Assembly: GCF_009659535.1 (NCBI RefSeq)
Contig: NZ_VJZZ01000014.1
Coordinates: 104,562-168,561, forward strand
From: Aggregicoccus sp. 17bor-14
Lineage (GTDB): Bacteria; Myxococcota; Myxococcia; Myxococcales; Myxococcaceae
Length of the DNA stretch: 64,000 bases
Direction of reading: 5' to 3'
The number at the start of each line of letters is the position of its first letter. Within the stretch, counting starts at the first letter, position 1. Below the pieces are notes generated by a model. That model saw nothing but the letters and a program-made list of their open reading frames with translations, made no database searches and had not been told where the DNA came from. The translations under genes were made by a program, and so were the position numbers. Below are positions 25,734 to 33,911 of this stretch, in pieces.

Positions 25734-26546
25734 TCAGCCCTTGGGCACGTTGAACTGCACCGTGAAGGTGTAGTCCACCTCCAGCGGCTTGCCGCGGTAG
25801 AGCACGGGCGTGTAGCGGTGGGTGGCGAAGGCGTCGAGCGCCATCTGGTCCAGCTCGGGAATCGAGCGCAGCACGGCGCAGTCGCGCAGGGTGCCCTCGA
25901 CGGTGATGCGGCAGCGCACCTGCATGACACCCGCGACGTGCTTCGCGAGAGCCTCCTGGGTGTACTGCATGGGCCGGCCGGCCAGCTTGCGCGGCGTGGT
26001 CATCTCCGCCACGTCCACGAAGCCGCGAGCCCCGCCCTCGTCGAAGAGGGGGCTGTTCCAGGCGGGATCCATGGACGGCGGCCGCTCACGTGCCGGAGCC
26101 TCCGACGGGGGCGGGAGCGCGCTGCCGGGAGGCAGGAAGTAGAAGTAGGCGCTGACGCTCACGCCGTCCGGGGGACTGAAGGGGATCCACCCCGAGAGGC
26201 GCGCACCCAGGCAGCGCTCGAAGGCGAGGGCGAAGGGCGAGAGCGGCCGCGCCTTCTCGTCCGCGGCGTCCGGAGGACCGGCGAAGAGGAAGCGGTTGCG
26301 GGCGCGGTCGTAGCGGACGGCGGACGGCGCGTCGGGGCCCTGCGGCGCGCTCTGCGCGGCGGCCTCCTGGTAGCAGGCGTACACGTCCCCGTTGTGCCTC
26401 ACGATGCGCGCACGCACGTCGGCCGAGTACGGAGGCTCGTCGAACTGCTGCGGGCCCGACGGCAGGCGCACGGCGGGGGCGAGGCTGCTGCACGCAGCGG
26501 TGAGCAGCAAGAGGCCGAGGGCGGAGCGGAGCGGGAGTCGGGTCAT
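25734..26546 (-). CDS. TonB C-terminal domain lipoprotein, 270 aa
   Basis: A lipoprotein (MTRLPLRSALGLLLLTAAC, Cys19) whose last ~75 residues form a TonB C-terminal domain: MQYTQEALAKHVAGVMQVRC, VEGTLRDCAVLRSIPELDQM and YTPVLYRGKPLEVDYTFTVQ. Unlike classical TonB it has a lipid anchor instead of an inner-membrane helix and no Pro-Glu/Pro-Lys spacer. It is the last of three paralogous minus-strand genes, eight bases after its neighbour. It converges on the GH15 gene, with 13 bases between them. A partner outer-membrane receptor is not encoded near by. Confidence 0.85.
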   Translation of the reverse strand: MTRLPLRSALGLLLLTAACSSLAPAVRLPSGPQQFDEPPYSADVRARIVRHNGDVYACYQEAAAQSAPQGPDAPSAVRYDRARNRFLFAGPPDAADEKARPLSPFALAFERCLGARLSGWIPFSPPDGVSVSAYFYFLPPGSALPPPSEAPARERPPSMDPAWNSPLFDEGGARGFVDVAEMTTPRKLAGRPMQYTQEALAKHVAGVMQVRCRITVEGTLRDCAVLRSIPELDQMALDAFATHRYTPVLYRGKPLEVDYTFTVQFNVPKG

Positions 26547-26554
26547 GGGGGCGC

Positions 26555-27340
26555 TCACCGGGGATGCTTGAGCTGGATGACGAAGGTGTAGTCCACGTTG
26601 AGGGGCGTGCCCTCGAAGGTGAGCGGGGTGTAGCGCGAGCCGGCCAGGGTGCGCAGCACGGCCTCCTCCATGTCTGGCAGCGGCTTCGCGATGCGGCAGT
26701 CCTCCAGGGTCCCCGCCCAGGTGAGCACGCACTTCACCACCATCACGCCCTCCACGCCGTGCACCAGCGCCTCCTGGGTGTACTGGATGCGCTCACCGCT
26801 GAGGCGGCGGGGCCGTCCGAGCTGCTCCCGGAAGGCGTAGACGTCGCGGGTCCGGTCGGGGACGGTGCCGGGCGCCAGTGTCGTCGCGTTCACGCGATCG
26901 GGCGCGCGGTTGCTCACCTCGATCGAAGGCGGCGGGCCTCCGGGCGTGAAGCGGACGCGCACCCAGGCGGCCGCGTACTCCAGGCTGACCTGGGCCGGCA
27001 GCGGCTCGCGGCGCAGGCGCTCGAGAAGGCACTGCTCGAAGGCGCTCAGGAAGGGCGAGCTCGACCTGCGTGGGAAGTAGGCGATCCCGGGCGACACGTA
27101 GAGCGGGCTGGTGGCGAGCGCCTCTTCGGGAGCGCCCTGGCTGCGCGCCTGCGCCTCACACGCCTGCAGCTCGTCGCTGCGCCCGCCTAGCACCTGGCGC
27201 ACGTGCTGCGCGTAGGCGGGGTCGAGGTCCAACGAGACCGCGGGCGGCACCCACCCCGCGCGCGCCGGCGCGGGCGCATGGCTGCACGCGGCGCCGAGCA
27301 GCAGCGCGGCGAGCGCGGAACGGAGCAGGGGTCGGTTCAT
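26555..27340 (-). CDS. TonB C-terminal domain lipoprotein, 261 aa
   Basis: The middle member of the paralogous trio. The signal MNRPLLRSALAALLLGAAC ends at Cys19. The central region shares PLYVSPGIAYFPRRSSSPFL with the next paralogue (PLYVSPLFAYVPRSSRSPFL), followed by an AWVRVRF strand. The C-terminal TonB-like domain reads IQYTQEALVHGVEGVMVVKC, TWAGTLEDCRIAKPLPDMEE, YTPLTFEGTPLNVDYTFVIQ. Its ATG overlaps the upstream gene's stop (ATGA), so the two are coupled. The function is unknown; an envelope protein is inferred. Confidence 0.85.
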   Translation of the reverse strand: MNRPLLRSALAALLLGAACSHAPAPARAGWVPPAVSLDLDPAYAQHVRQVLGGRSDELQACEAQARSQGAPEEALATSPLYVSPGIAYFPRRSSSPFLSAFEQCLLERLRREPLPAQVSLEYAAAWVRVRFTPGGPPPSIEVSNRAPDRVNATTLAPGTVPDRTRDVYAFREQLGRPRRLSGERIQYTQEALVHGVEGVMVVKCVLTWAGTLEDCRIAKPLPDMEEAVLRTLAGSRYTPLTFEGTPLNVDYTFVIQLKHPR

Positions 27341-28098
27341 GGAGGGGTTCCGCGCGTCAGGCGCAGCTGGATGGTGAGGGTGTAGTCCACGTTGATGGGC
27401 GTCCCCTCGAAGGTGGCCGGCGCGAAGCGCGTGGTGGCCAGGGAGCGCAGCACGGGCTCTTCCATGTAGGCCAGCGGCTTCACGATGCGGCAGTCCTCGA
27501 GGGTGCCCGTCCACGTGACCACGCACTTCACGACCATCACCCCTTCCACGCCGCGCACCATCGCCTCCTGCGTGTACCGGATGGGCTCGCCGCTGAGGTG
27601 CCTGACCGACACCTCCTTCGAGTAGGCAAAGACGTCGCGGGCGGGGTCGGGGAGGGTGCCGGGCTGCAGCTCCGCGTTCACCCGCTCCGGCGCGGTGCCG
27701 CTCACCTCGAGCACGGGCTGCTGCCCCCCCGCTGCGAACTGGAAGCGCACCCAGGCCGCCGCGTACTCGCCCGTCGGCGCAGGCGGGGGCTGGCTGCGCA
27801 GCCGCTCCACCACGCACTGCTCGAAGGCCTTCAAGAAGGGCGAGCGAGAGCTGCGCGGGACATAGGCGAACAGCGGCGACACGTAGAGCGGGCTGGTGAT
27901 GAGCGCGGCATCCGGCGTGGCCTGACCGCGCGCAGTGGCCGCGCACGCGTGCAGCTCCTCGCGGCGCGCCCGCAGCGCCTCGCGCACGCGCTCCACGTAG
28001 GGGACCTCGGGGTCGGAAGGGAGTGCTCTCTGCTTGGGCGCGTGGCTACAGGCGGCGGTGAGCAGCAGGAGGCCGGAGAGAACGTGGAGGGGGCGCAT
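27337..28098 (-). CDS. TonB C-terminal domain lipoprotein, 253 aa
   Basis: The first gene of the trio. The signal MRPLHVLSGLLLLTAAC ends at Cys17. The mature protein has a ~150-residue unique region (RVREALRARREELHACAATA) and a TonB-like C-terminal domain (IRYTQEAMVRGVEGVMVVKC, GTLEDCRIVKPLAYMEEPVL, FEGTPINVDYTLTIQLRL). The conserved Cys of KC and DC in all three paralogues probably forms a disulfide. It shares a 117-base divergent promoter region with the 115-aa gene. The ATG follows GGAGGGGG. Confidence 0.85.
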   Translation of the reverse strand: MRPLHVLSGLLLLTAACSHAPKQRALPSDPEVPYVERVREALRARREELHACAATARGQATPDAALITSPLYVSPLFAYVPRSSRSPFLKAFEQCVVERLRSQPPPAPTGEYAAAWVRFQFAAGGQQPVLEVSGTAPERVNAELQPGTLPDPARDVFAYSKEVSVRHLSGEPIRYTQEAMVRGVEGVMVVKCVVTWTGTLEDCRIVKPLAYMEEPVLRSLATTRFAPATFEGTPINVDYTLTIQLRLTRGTPP

Positions 28099-28215
28099 GG
28101 GAGCGAAGCGGATACCACCGCGCGCCAGCGCACGAAAAGCCCACCCCGCACGTGACATGCGCGCCCGAGCGCATAACGTGGGCTCCGGTAGCCGACCCGG
28201 GGGGAGCTGCGCCAC

Positions 28216-28563
28216 ATGAGCATCCAGCAGAAAGACTACATCCAGCGCCTCATCGAGCAGCTCGCGGACGCGCTCGCGTCCCTGCTCAAGAAGCGGCGCG
28301 CGAAGCAGCACGCCGAGGCGCGCGCCCTGGTGGGAGACAGCTGCCGCGAGCTGCTGGGCATGGAGTACGAGGTGCTCACCTCCGTGGACCCGCGCAGCGC
28401 CGCCGAGCTGCTCGGCCACCCCGCCCGCGTGCGCGCGCTCGCGCAGCTCGTGCACGAGGACGCCTTCGCGCTCGAGGGGCTGGGCGACTCCGTGGCCGCG
28501 GACGCGCGCATGTCGCTCGCCGCGCAGCTGGAGGGCGAGGCGCAGCGGCTCGAGCGCGGGTAG
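28216..28563 (+). CDS. Hypothetical helical protein (possibly DUF6483-like), 115 aa
   Basis: A soluble all-helical protein beginning MSIQQKDYIQRLIEQLADAL. The N-terminal ~30 residues (YIQRLIEQLADALASLLKKR) resemble the start of DUF6483 proteins, whose role is unknown; the resemblance is weak. The remainder is Ala/Leu/Glu-rich with one Cys. GGGGGGAG lies ahead of the ATG. It is transcribed divergently from the TonB-C lipoproteins and converges on the MBL hydrolase gene. Confidence 0.7.
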   Translation: MSIQQKDYIQRLIEQLADALASLLKKRRAKQHAEARALVGDSCRELLGMEYEVLTSVDPRSAAELLGHPARVRALAQLVHEDAFALEGLGDSVAADARMSLAAQLEGEAQRLERG

Positions 28564-28569
28564 GACGCC

Positions 28570-29481
28570 CTAGGAGTGCAGGTGCGGCCCCGGCGCGGTC
28601 CAGCCGAGCGGGGCGCGCGTGGGCGGGTGCAGCAGGAGCTCGCTCCTCGCCTCCTCGCGCTGCAGCAGCTCCAGCTCCACCTTGTCGTGGGCGCAGAACA
28701 CCGTGACCTCCTCGCCGTGGCGGCGCACCAGCTCGCGCAGCCGCTCCTGGTTGCCCAGCCGCAGGGCGCGGTCCTTCTCCATCAGGCGCTGGTAGAAGCG
28801 CAGGCCCGGCGTGCAGCGCGGGTGGGTGGGGTTCATCTCCTCGCGGAAGAAGTACGCGTCGCCCGCGTGCAGCAGCCAGTCGTCGCCGCGCTTCACCGCC
28901 ACGCCCGCGTGGCCCTGCGTGTGCCCGGGCAGCGGCACCAGGAGGATCTCCGGCGGCAGCCCCTGCAGGTCGCGCACCGCCTCGAAGTCGAACCAGCGCT
29001 CACCCTGCTCGGGGTAGGGCAGCCAGCGCCCCACGCTCTGCCACTGCTGCGGGCGGAAGCGGCGCCGGTCCAGGGGCGTGCCCTGCGCCACCGCGCTGCG
29101 CGCCTCCTGCTCCAGCAGGTGCACGCGGGCGCGCGGGAAGTCGTCCAGGCCGCCCGCGTGGTCGAAGTCCAGGTGCGTGAGCACGATGTCCGTCACGTCC
29201 TCGGGCGCGAAGCCCAGCCGCTGCAGCTGCCGCACCGCCGTGTCCTCCTCCACCAGCCGCGGGCGGCACAGGCTGTAGAGGAACACCGGCGCGAGCCGCG
29301 GCCGCGGGCGCAGCACGTCCTGCAGCCCGAAGCCGGTGTCCACCAGCACGAGCCGGTCCGGCAGCTCCAGCAGGAGGCAGTGGCAGGCGAGCTCCGCGGG
29401 CCCGTGCGCCCCGGGGCGCCCGTCCATCAGCCGCCCCCCGGGAGGGCACATCGTGATGCAGTCGAGGTGGTGGATGCGCAT
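28570..29481 (-). CDS. MBL-fold metallo-hydrolase (AHL lactonase-like), 303 aa
   Basis: A metallo-beta-lactamase-fold hydrolase. The dinuclear metal motif is LTHLDFDHAGGL; further ligands are His in LPGHTQGH, Asp in HAGDAYFF and a C-terminal His in FCAHDKVE. The arrangement VLVDTGFGLQD plus THLDFDH is seen in N-acyl-homoserine lactonase-like proteins, so signal or lactone hydrolysis is one possibility, though many MBL proteins have other substrates. The ATG at 29481 (MRIHHLDCITMCPPGGRLMD) is preferred because the upstream extension is basic and low-complexity. Confidence 0.9.
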   Translation of the reverse strand: MRIHHLDCITMCPPGGRLMDGRPGAHGPAELACHCLLLELPDRLVLVDTGFGLQDVLRPRPRLAPVFLYSLCRPRLVEEDTAVRQLQRLGFAPEDVTDIVLTHLDFDHAGGLDDFPRARVHLLEQEARSAVAQGTPLDRRRFRPQQWQSVGRWLPYPEQGERWFDFEAVRDLQGLPPEILLVPLPGHTQGHAGVAVKRGDDWLLHAGDAYFFREEMNPTHPRCTPGLRFYQRLMEKDRALRLGNQERLRELVRRHGEEVTVFCAHDKVELELLQREEARSELLLHPPTRAPLGWTAPGPHLHS

Positions 29482-29668
29482 GCCCCGAAGGTGGGCAGGC
29501 ACGCGCGCCCGGGCATCCGGCCTCCCCAACCCCCCCACCCACCGCCCCCATCCCTGCCCCGACACCGAGGGAGCGCCCATCCGCGCGGGCGACGCACCCG
29601 GGGGGGATGGCCATTAGAAGAGAGGGGATGGGACGAACTCTGGACAACCGTGACCCAGGAGGCGGCTG

Positions 29669-30061
29669 ATGCCGGTGCGCAGCTCGGTGCTCTTCGTGAA
29701 CGACGAGGCGCTGCTCGCCCGGGCGGTCCAGCGCGAGCTGCGCGGCCACTTCGAGTGCCAGGTGGCCCTGGGCCGCAGCGACGCCCTGCCCCTGCTGGAG
29801 GCGCAGGACTTCGACTTCGTGGTGGCCGACTTCCTTCTCGCGGACGGCAACGGCGTGGACCTGCTGCGCGAGGTGGCGGGCCGCTGGCCGCGCTGCCGCC
29901 GCATCCTCGTCAGCGCCCACCTGGACCTCAGCCCCTTCGAGAGCGCCCAGGCCGCGGGCCTGATGCACGCCCTGCTGCGCAAGCCCTGGGGCCCCGGCGA
30001 GCTGCTGCACACCCTGCAGGGCCTCGACGCGCGCCGCCCCCGCCTCGACTCCGCGACCTGA
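29669..30061 (+). CDS. Single-domain response regulator, 130 aa
   Basis: A stand-alone receiver domain. The phosphoacceptor is Asp54 in FVVADFLLADG, the acidic pocket is Asn11-Asp12-Glu13 (VNDE rather than the usual DD), Ser82 replaces the Thr switch and Lys105 lies in LLRKPWGP. It would pass phosphoryl groups between kinases or bind a partner, as no output domain follows. AGGAGG precedes the ATG. No kinase gene is adjacent, so the partner is unknown. The asparagine in the acid pocket is unusual but tolerated in some receivers. Confidence 0.9.
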   Translation: MPVRSSVLFVNDEALLARAVQRELRGHFECQVALGRSDALPLLEAQDFDFVVADFLLADGNGVDLLREVAGRWPRCRRILVSAHLDLSPFESAQAAGLMHALLRKPWGPGELLHTLQGLDARRPRLDSAT

Positions 30062-30125
30062 AACAGGGCAGCCCGTGTAGGGAGATGTCCTCGAATGCAT
30101 AGAGGGCCTGCCCTGGAGGCGGACG

Positions 30126-30240
30126 GTGGAGTGCGCGTGTCCCGCTCCGCTGTCCGAACTTCGGTCAGTGCTCGCGGAGAATTTTCGTAACGCCGCAGAA
30201 CTCCTGGCTCGCGGAAACGGGCCGGCTTCTTGCTCAGGGG
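30126..30240 (+). repeat. ~115-bp direct repeat, copy 1 (upstream of the M4 protease gene)
   Basis: GTGGAG (30126), TGTCCC, GCTCC, CTGTCCGAA-CTT-CGGTCAG and GGCTTCTTGCTCAGGGG (30224) occur in the same order and spacing as at 31893-32008. The first-to-last landmark distance is 98 bases here and 99 there. The copy lies in the leader just before the protease ATG. Confidence 0.75.
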
Positions 30241-30272
30241 CAGCGCTCACCTCTGCATCGGAGCCTGCCCGC

Positions 30273-31838
30273 ATGAAGCGTTCCCTCCTCGCAGCCCTCA
30301 CCACCCTCCTGCTCGCCGGTTGCGGCGACGCCGGCAGCAGCAGCGCCACCCTCTCCTCGTCCCGCGAGCTGATGGGCGCGGAGCGCACCGCGGCCGCCAC
30401 GCGCGCGCTGCAGAGCGTGAAGGGGCTGGGCCTGGCCTCGCGCTTCGACGCGGCGGACCTGGACGTGAGCGCCGCGGTGGCGGACGACTCGGGCCGCGAG
30501 CACGTGCGCTTCGCGCGCGCCCACCGCGGGCTGCGCGTCATCGGCGGTGACGTGGTGCTGCACCTCTCGGCGGGCGGCACGCTCGAGGAGCTCTCGGGCA
30601 ACGACGTGAACCTCGCGCCGCTCTCGCTCGAGCCCAAGGTGGACGCGGCCGCGGCCACCGTCACCGCCGAGGCCGCCTTCGGCGCGGGCCAGGTGGGCAG
30701 CTCCAGCGCGGAGCTGGTGGTGAACGCGCGCACGCCGGCGCCCACGCTCGCGTACGAGGTGCGCGTGGACGGCTTCCGCGAGGACGGCACCCCGAGCGAG
30801 CGCCACATCCTGGTGGATGCGCTCACCGGCCGCGTGCAGGAGCAGTGGGACGACATCCACACCGCGGGCGCGGTGGGCACGGGCAAGTCGCTCTACTCGG
30901 GCACCGTGTCGCTCAACACCAACAGCATCACGGGCGGCTTCGAGCTGCGCGACACCACGCGCGGCAACGGCTTCTACACCCTCAACATGAACAGCCGCAC
31001 CAGCGGCGGCAGCATCTTCACCGACGCGGACAACGCCTGGGGCAGCGGCACCACGGCGGACGCCGCGAGCGCCGCGGTGGACGCGCACTACGGCCAGGCG
31101 AAGACCTACGACTTCTACAAGAACGTGCTCGGCCGCAACGGCATCGATAACGCGGGCGGCGTGGGCTACAGCCGCGTGCACTACAGCCGCCGCTACAACA
31201 ACGCCTTCTGGTCCGACAGCTGCTTCTGCATGACCTACGGCGACGGCGACGGCAGCTCCTTCGTCTCGCTCGTCTCGCTGGACATCGCGGGCCACGAGAT
31301 GAGCCACGGCGTGACCAGCCGCTCGGCGAACCTCACCTACTCCGGCGAGAGCGGCGGCCTCAACGAGGGCACCAGCGACATCTTCGGCGCCATGGTCGAG
31401 TACTACGCCGGCAACAACCCGAACTACCTCATCGGCGAGCAGACCTACACGCCGAGCCGCGCCGGGGACGCGCTGCGCTACATGTACAAGCCCAGCCTCG
31501 ATGGGTCCTCGCCGGACTGCTACGTCTCCACCATCGGCTCGCTGGACGTGCACTACTCGAGCGGCGTGGCCAACCACGCCTTCTACCTCATCGCCGAGGG
31601 CTCCAACCCCGCCAGCGGCCCCGCCAGCCCCACCTGCAACGGCAGCACCGTCACCGGCGTGGGCCGCGATGCGGCGGCCAAGATCTGGTACCGCGCCCTC
31701 ACCGTGTACATGACCTCGTCCACCAACTACGCGGGCGCGCGCCAGGCCACCCTCAAGGCGGCCGCGGACCTCTTCGGCGCCTCGAGCAGCCAGTACGCCT
31801 CGGTGGCCGCCGCCTGGAGCGCCGTCAGCGTGAACTAG
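30273..31838 (+). CDS. M4 (thermolysin-like) metallopeptidase lipoprotein, 521 aa
   Basis: A secreted zinc endopeptidase. MKRSLLAALTTLLLAGC is a lipoprotein signal (Cys17). An FTP/PepSY propeptide (about residues 30-190, with VRFARAHRGLRVIGGDVVLH) precedes the M4 catalytic domain: His341-Glu342-xx-His345 in AGHEMSHGVTS, third ligand Glu365 in GGLNEGTSDIFG, and the C-terminal catalytic His region LDVHYSSGVANHAFYLIAEG. GGAG occurs ten bases before the ATG. The gene lies between two direct repeats. It probably digests prey protein outside the cell. Confidence 0.95.
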   Translation: MKRSLLAALTTLLLAGCGDAGSSSATLSSSRELMGAERTAAATRALQSVKGLGLASRFDAADLDVSAAVADDSGREHVRFARAHRGLRVIGGDVVLHLSAGGTLEELSGNDVNLAPLSLEPKVDAAAATVTAEAAFGAGQVGSSSAELVVNARTPAPTLAYEVRVDGFREDGTPSERHILVDALTGRVQEQWDDIHTAGAVGTGKSLYSGTVSLNTNSITGGFELRDTTRGNGFYTLNMNSRTSGGSIFTDADNAWGSGTTADAASAAVDAHYGQAKTYDFYKNVLGRNGIDNAGGVGYSRVHYSRRYNNAFWSDSCFCMTYGDGDGSSFVSLVSLDIAGHEMSHGVTSRSANLTYSGESGGLNEGTSDIFGAMVEYYAGNNPNYLIGEQTYTPSRAGDALRYMYKPSLDGSSPDCYVSTIGSLDVHYSSGVANHAFYLIAEGSNPASGPASPTCNGSTVTGVGRDAAAKIWYRALTVYMTSSTNYAGARQATLKAAADLFGASSSQYASVAAAWSAVSVN

Positions 31839-31847
31839 CGCCGTCCT

Positions 31848-31872
31848 CCCCTGGGGAGCTCTGCCCCAGGGG
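31848..31872 (+). terminator. Hairpin terminator after the M4 protease gene
   Basis: CCCCTGGGG and CCCCAGGGG form a perfect 9-bp stem with a 7-base loop ten bases after the stop codon. No T-run follows. Confidence 0.6.
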
Positions 31873-31892
31873 GCCCGTCCGAAACGGGGACA

Positions 31893-32008
31893 GTGGAGCA
31901 TGGATGTCCCATGCTCCCTGTCCGAATTCCGGACAGAACCCTCCGACAGCCTTTGCAAGTGGCTGGAAGGATTGGGTTTCGCGCCTTGGCAGGCTTCCTG
32001 CTCAAGGG
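31893..32008 (+). repeat. ~115-bp direct repeat, copy 2 (downstream of the M4 protease gene)
   Basis: This copy has perfect inverted repeats GGAGCATGG/CCATGCTCC (near 31895-31917) and CTGTCCGAATTCCGGACAG, then GGCTTCCTGCTCAAGGG at 31992. Copy 1 keeps the same layout but with mismatches in the stems. Confidence 0.75.
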
Positions 32009-32397
32009 TCGCGGCACTCGCGGGGCAGCCTGCCGCGGGGCGCGCTTCGCAGCTCCCATTCATGCGCGCGTGGGGTGGCCGCCTGGTGCGGGCCCCGCGT
32101 GGCGCGGGAGAAGCGGGCGGGCTCCAGCCAGGGTTCACGGGTGAGAGAGACGATGTCTGGAGGGCCGGGCTCCCGGGAGGGGGGACCGGCCCTCTGCTTT
32201 TTCAGGCCGCCTCCGCCCTTTCCGCGCCCGCTGCGCGCGCCTGCCGCCCCCTCCTCACCTGCACCTTCCCCCTCCCACCCGCCCGGCGTGCGCCGCGTGG
32301 TCGGCGGGAGGGGAAGGGGGTCTTTTGCGGGTAACCCAGTAGCGCCCCGGATGCGGACGGCCGGTCCCGCCGGGGCCTCCCCAAGGACTCCGACACC

Positions 32398-33360
32398 ATG
32401 TTGAACCTGCGCACCGCGAAGTTCCTCACCTCCACGCTGCTCGCACTCGCCCTCACCGCTTGCGGCGGGGAGCAGAAGGTGACCGTGAAGCTGACGGACG
32501 CCCCGGGCGACACCTTCGAGAAGGCCGTCGTCACCATCTCCAAGGTCTACCTGAAGGGCAGCGTCGAGGGCTCCGCCTCGGACAACGCGAAGGACGAGGA
32601 CAAGGGCAGCAAGGGCGACGTGGTGCTGCTCGACACGCCCGTCACCACGGACCTGCTCACGCTGGCCAACGACACCGCGGACCTGGTGAAGGACGCGCGC
32701 GTGCCGACCGGCACCTACAAGGAGCTGCGCTTCGTCATCACGGGCGCCTACGTGCAGGTGAAGGAGGACGGGGCGAGCCGCATCTACGCGAGCTCGGCGG
32801 ACTACGCCGGCCTGCCCGCGGGCGCGCACGTGGACGGCCCGCTGCAGCTGCCCAGCCTGGCCACCAGCGGCCTCAAGGTGAAGTTCGACAAGGACGCGGA
32901 CGTGTCCGTCACCAGCGAGGGTGACCAGCAGGTCATCCTGGTGGACTTCAACGTGGCGCAGAGCTTCGGCCACGCGGCCGGCGTGGACAAGAAGTGGGTC
33001 ATGCACCCGGTGATCAAGGGCGCGGACCTGCAGCTCAGCGGCAACGTGAAGGTCACCGTCACCCCGGCCCAGGGCGTGGTGCTCTCGCAGGCGGGCGCGC
33101 TCGAGGCGGTGCTCGTCTCGGTGGACGCGGACACCGGCGCCGAGACGCGCGAGCCGCTCGCCCTCAGCGCCGGCACGGACGGCACCTGGAGCGCGGACTT
33201 CAAGTACCTGCTGCCCGGCAGCTACCAGGTGGACCTGCAGGCCGCCGCGGGCGCGACCTTCAGCACCACGCCTGGCCACCCGACGAGCGCCACCGTGGGC
33301 TCCGGCGCCCAGGCGGACGTGGCCTTCACGCTCACCTCGTTCGAGCTCCCCGCGCTGTAA
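32398..33360 (+). CDS. DUF4382 domain lipoprotein, 320 aa
   Basis: A secreted lipoprotein (MLNLRTAKFLTSTLLALALT, then AC; Cys22). After the signal comes a DUF4382 domain: KVTVKLTDAPGDTFEKAVVT followed by ISKVYLKG, and VPTGTYKELRFVITGAYVQV. This domain is a beta-sandwich of unknown function found in envelope proteins. A C-terminal region (about 220-320) looks like a carboxypeptidase-regulatory/Ig-like beta fold (LLPGSYQVDLQAAAG). A strong terminator follows. The role may be adhesion or carbohydrate binding; this is not proven. Confidence 0.88.
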   Translation: MLNLRTAKFLTSTLLALALTACGGEQKVTVKLTDAPGDTFEKAVVTISKVYLKGSVEGSASDNAKDEDKGSKGDVVLLDTPVTTDLLTLANDTADLVKDARVPTGTYKELRFVITGAYVQVKEDGASRIYASSADYAGLPAGAHVDGPLQLPSLATSGLKVKFDKDADVSVTSEGDQQVILVDFNVAQSFGHAAGVDKKWVMHPVIKGADLQLSGNVKVTVTPAQGVVLSQAGALEAVLVSVDADTGAETREPLALSAGTDGTWSADFKYLLPGSYQVDLQAAAGATFSTTPGHPTSATVGSGAQADVAFTLTSFELPAL

Positions 33361-33396
33361 GGACTCCCCCCTCCGAGCTCGCGGGCAGCTCCCCTG

Positions 33397-33438
33397 GGGC
33401 CCCCGGCGCGCGCTGCGTGCCGGGGGCCCTGTTGTTTT
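33397..33438 (+). terminator. Intrinsic terminator after the DUF4382 gene
   Basis: GGGCCCCCGGC (33397-33407) and GCCGGGGGCCC (33419-33429) form an 11-bp perfect stem with an 11-base loop, followed by TGTTGTTTT. This is the most convincing intrinsic terminator in the window. Confidence 0.85.
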
Positions 33439-33506
33439 CGGGGGGGCAGGAGAGGGTTCCAGGGGGTCCCTCGACTCGCACGGCGGGCGTGCACAGCTTG
33501 CACCCC

Positions 33507-33911
33507 ATGTCCGGGGTGCTGAGCGAGGAGTGGCTGCGGCAGGCGGTGTTCCTGCTGGTGCGCCTGGTGGAGGCGGCCGGCGCGCTGGTCATCTTCAGCG
33601 GCGCGGCGGTGGGCTTCGTGCGCTTCGTGTGGGCGGCCCTGAGCGCCCGCAGCGCCGCGCGCTTCACCCCGGTGCGCCTGGACGTGGGGCGCTTCCTCGC
33701 GCTCGGGCTCGAGTTCCAGCTCGCCTCGGACCTGCTGCGCACCGCCGTGGCGCCCACCTTCGAGGAGATCGGCAAGCTGGCGGCGGTGGCGGCCATCCGC
33801 ACCGCGCTCAACTACTTCCTGAGCCGCGAGATCGGCGAGGAGCGCGCGGAGATCGAGCGCGCCCGCGGAGAGGCGCCCTCTGGCGCCGGCGCCGCGCGCC
33901 CGCCTCCGTGA
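33507..33911 (+). CDS. DUF1622 membrane protein, 134 aa
   Basis: A small integral membrane protein matching the DUF1622 pattern: helix LVRLVEAAGALVIFSGAAVG then FVRFVWAALSAR, followed by VGRFLALGLEFQLASDLLRT and AVAPTFEEIGKLAAVAAIRT, the conserved core of that family, then LNYFLSREI. There are three predicted helices. The cytoplasmic tail is charged. The stop overlaps a GTG start of the next small membrane protein (GTGA), so the two are coupled. The function of DUF1622 is not known. Confidence 0.88.
   Translation: MSGVLSEEWLRQAVFLLVRLVEAAGALVIFSGAAVGFVRFVWAALSARSAARFTPVRLDVGRFLALGLEFQLASDLLRTAVAPTFEEIGKLAAVAAIRTALNYFLSREIGEERAEIERARGEAPSGAGAARPPP

Larger units (their letters stand above)
31839..32397. 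other. 559-base gap with terminator and direct repeat
   Basis: No gene is supported. It contains the M4 gene terminator (31848-31872), the second ~115-bp repeat (31893-32008) with two inverted repeats, and then GC-rich sequence with no recognised feature up to the DUF4382 gene, including its promoter. Confidence 0.65.

Noticed and set aside
23371..25773. 800-codon frame over the GH15 gene
   Set aside because: It is a shifted frame of the cyclase and GH15 genes, rich in Arg/Ala/Gly, without motifs.
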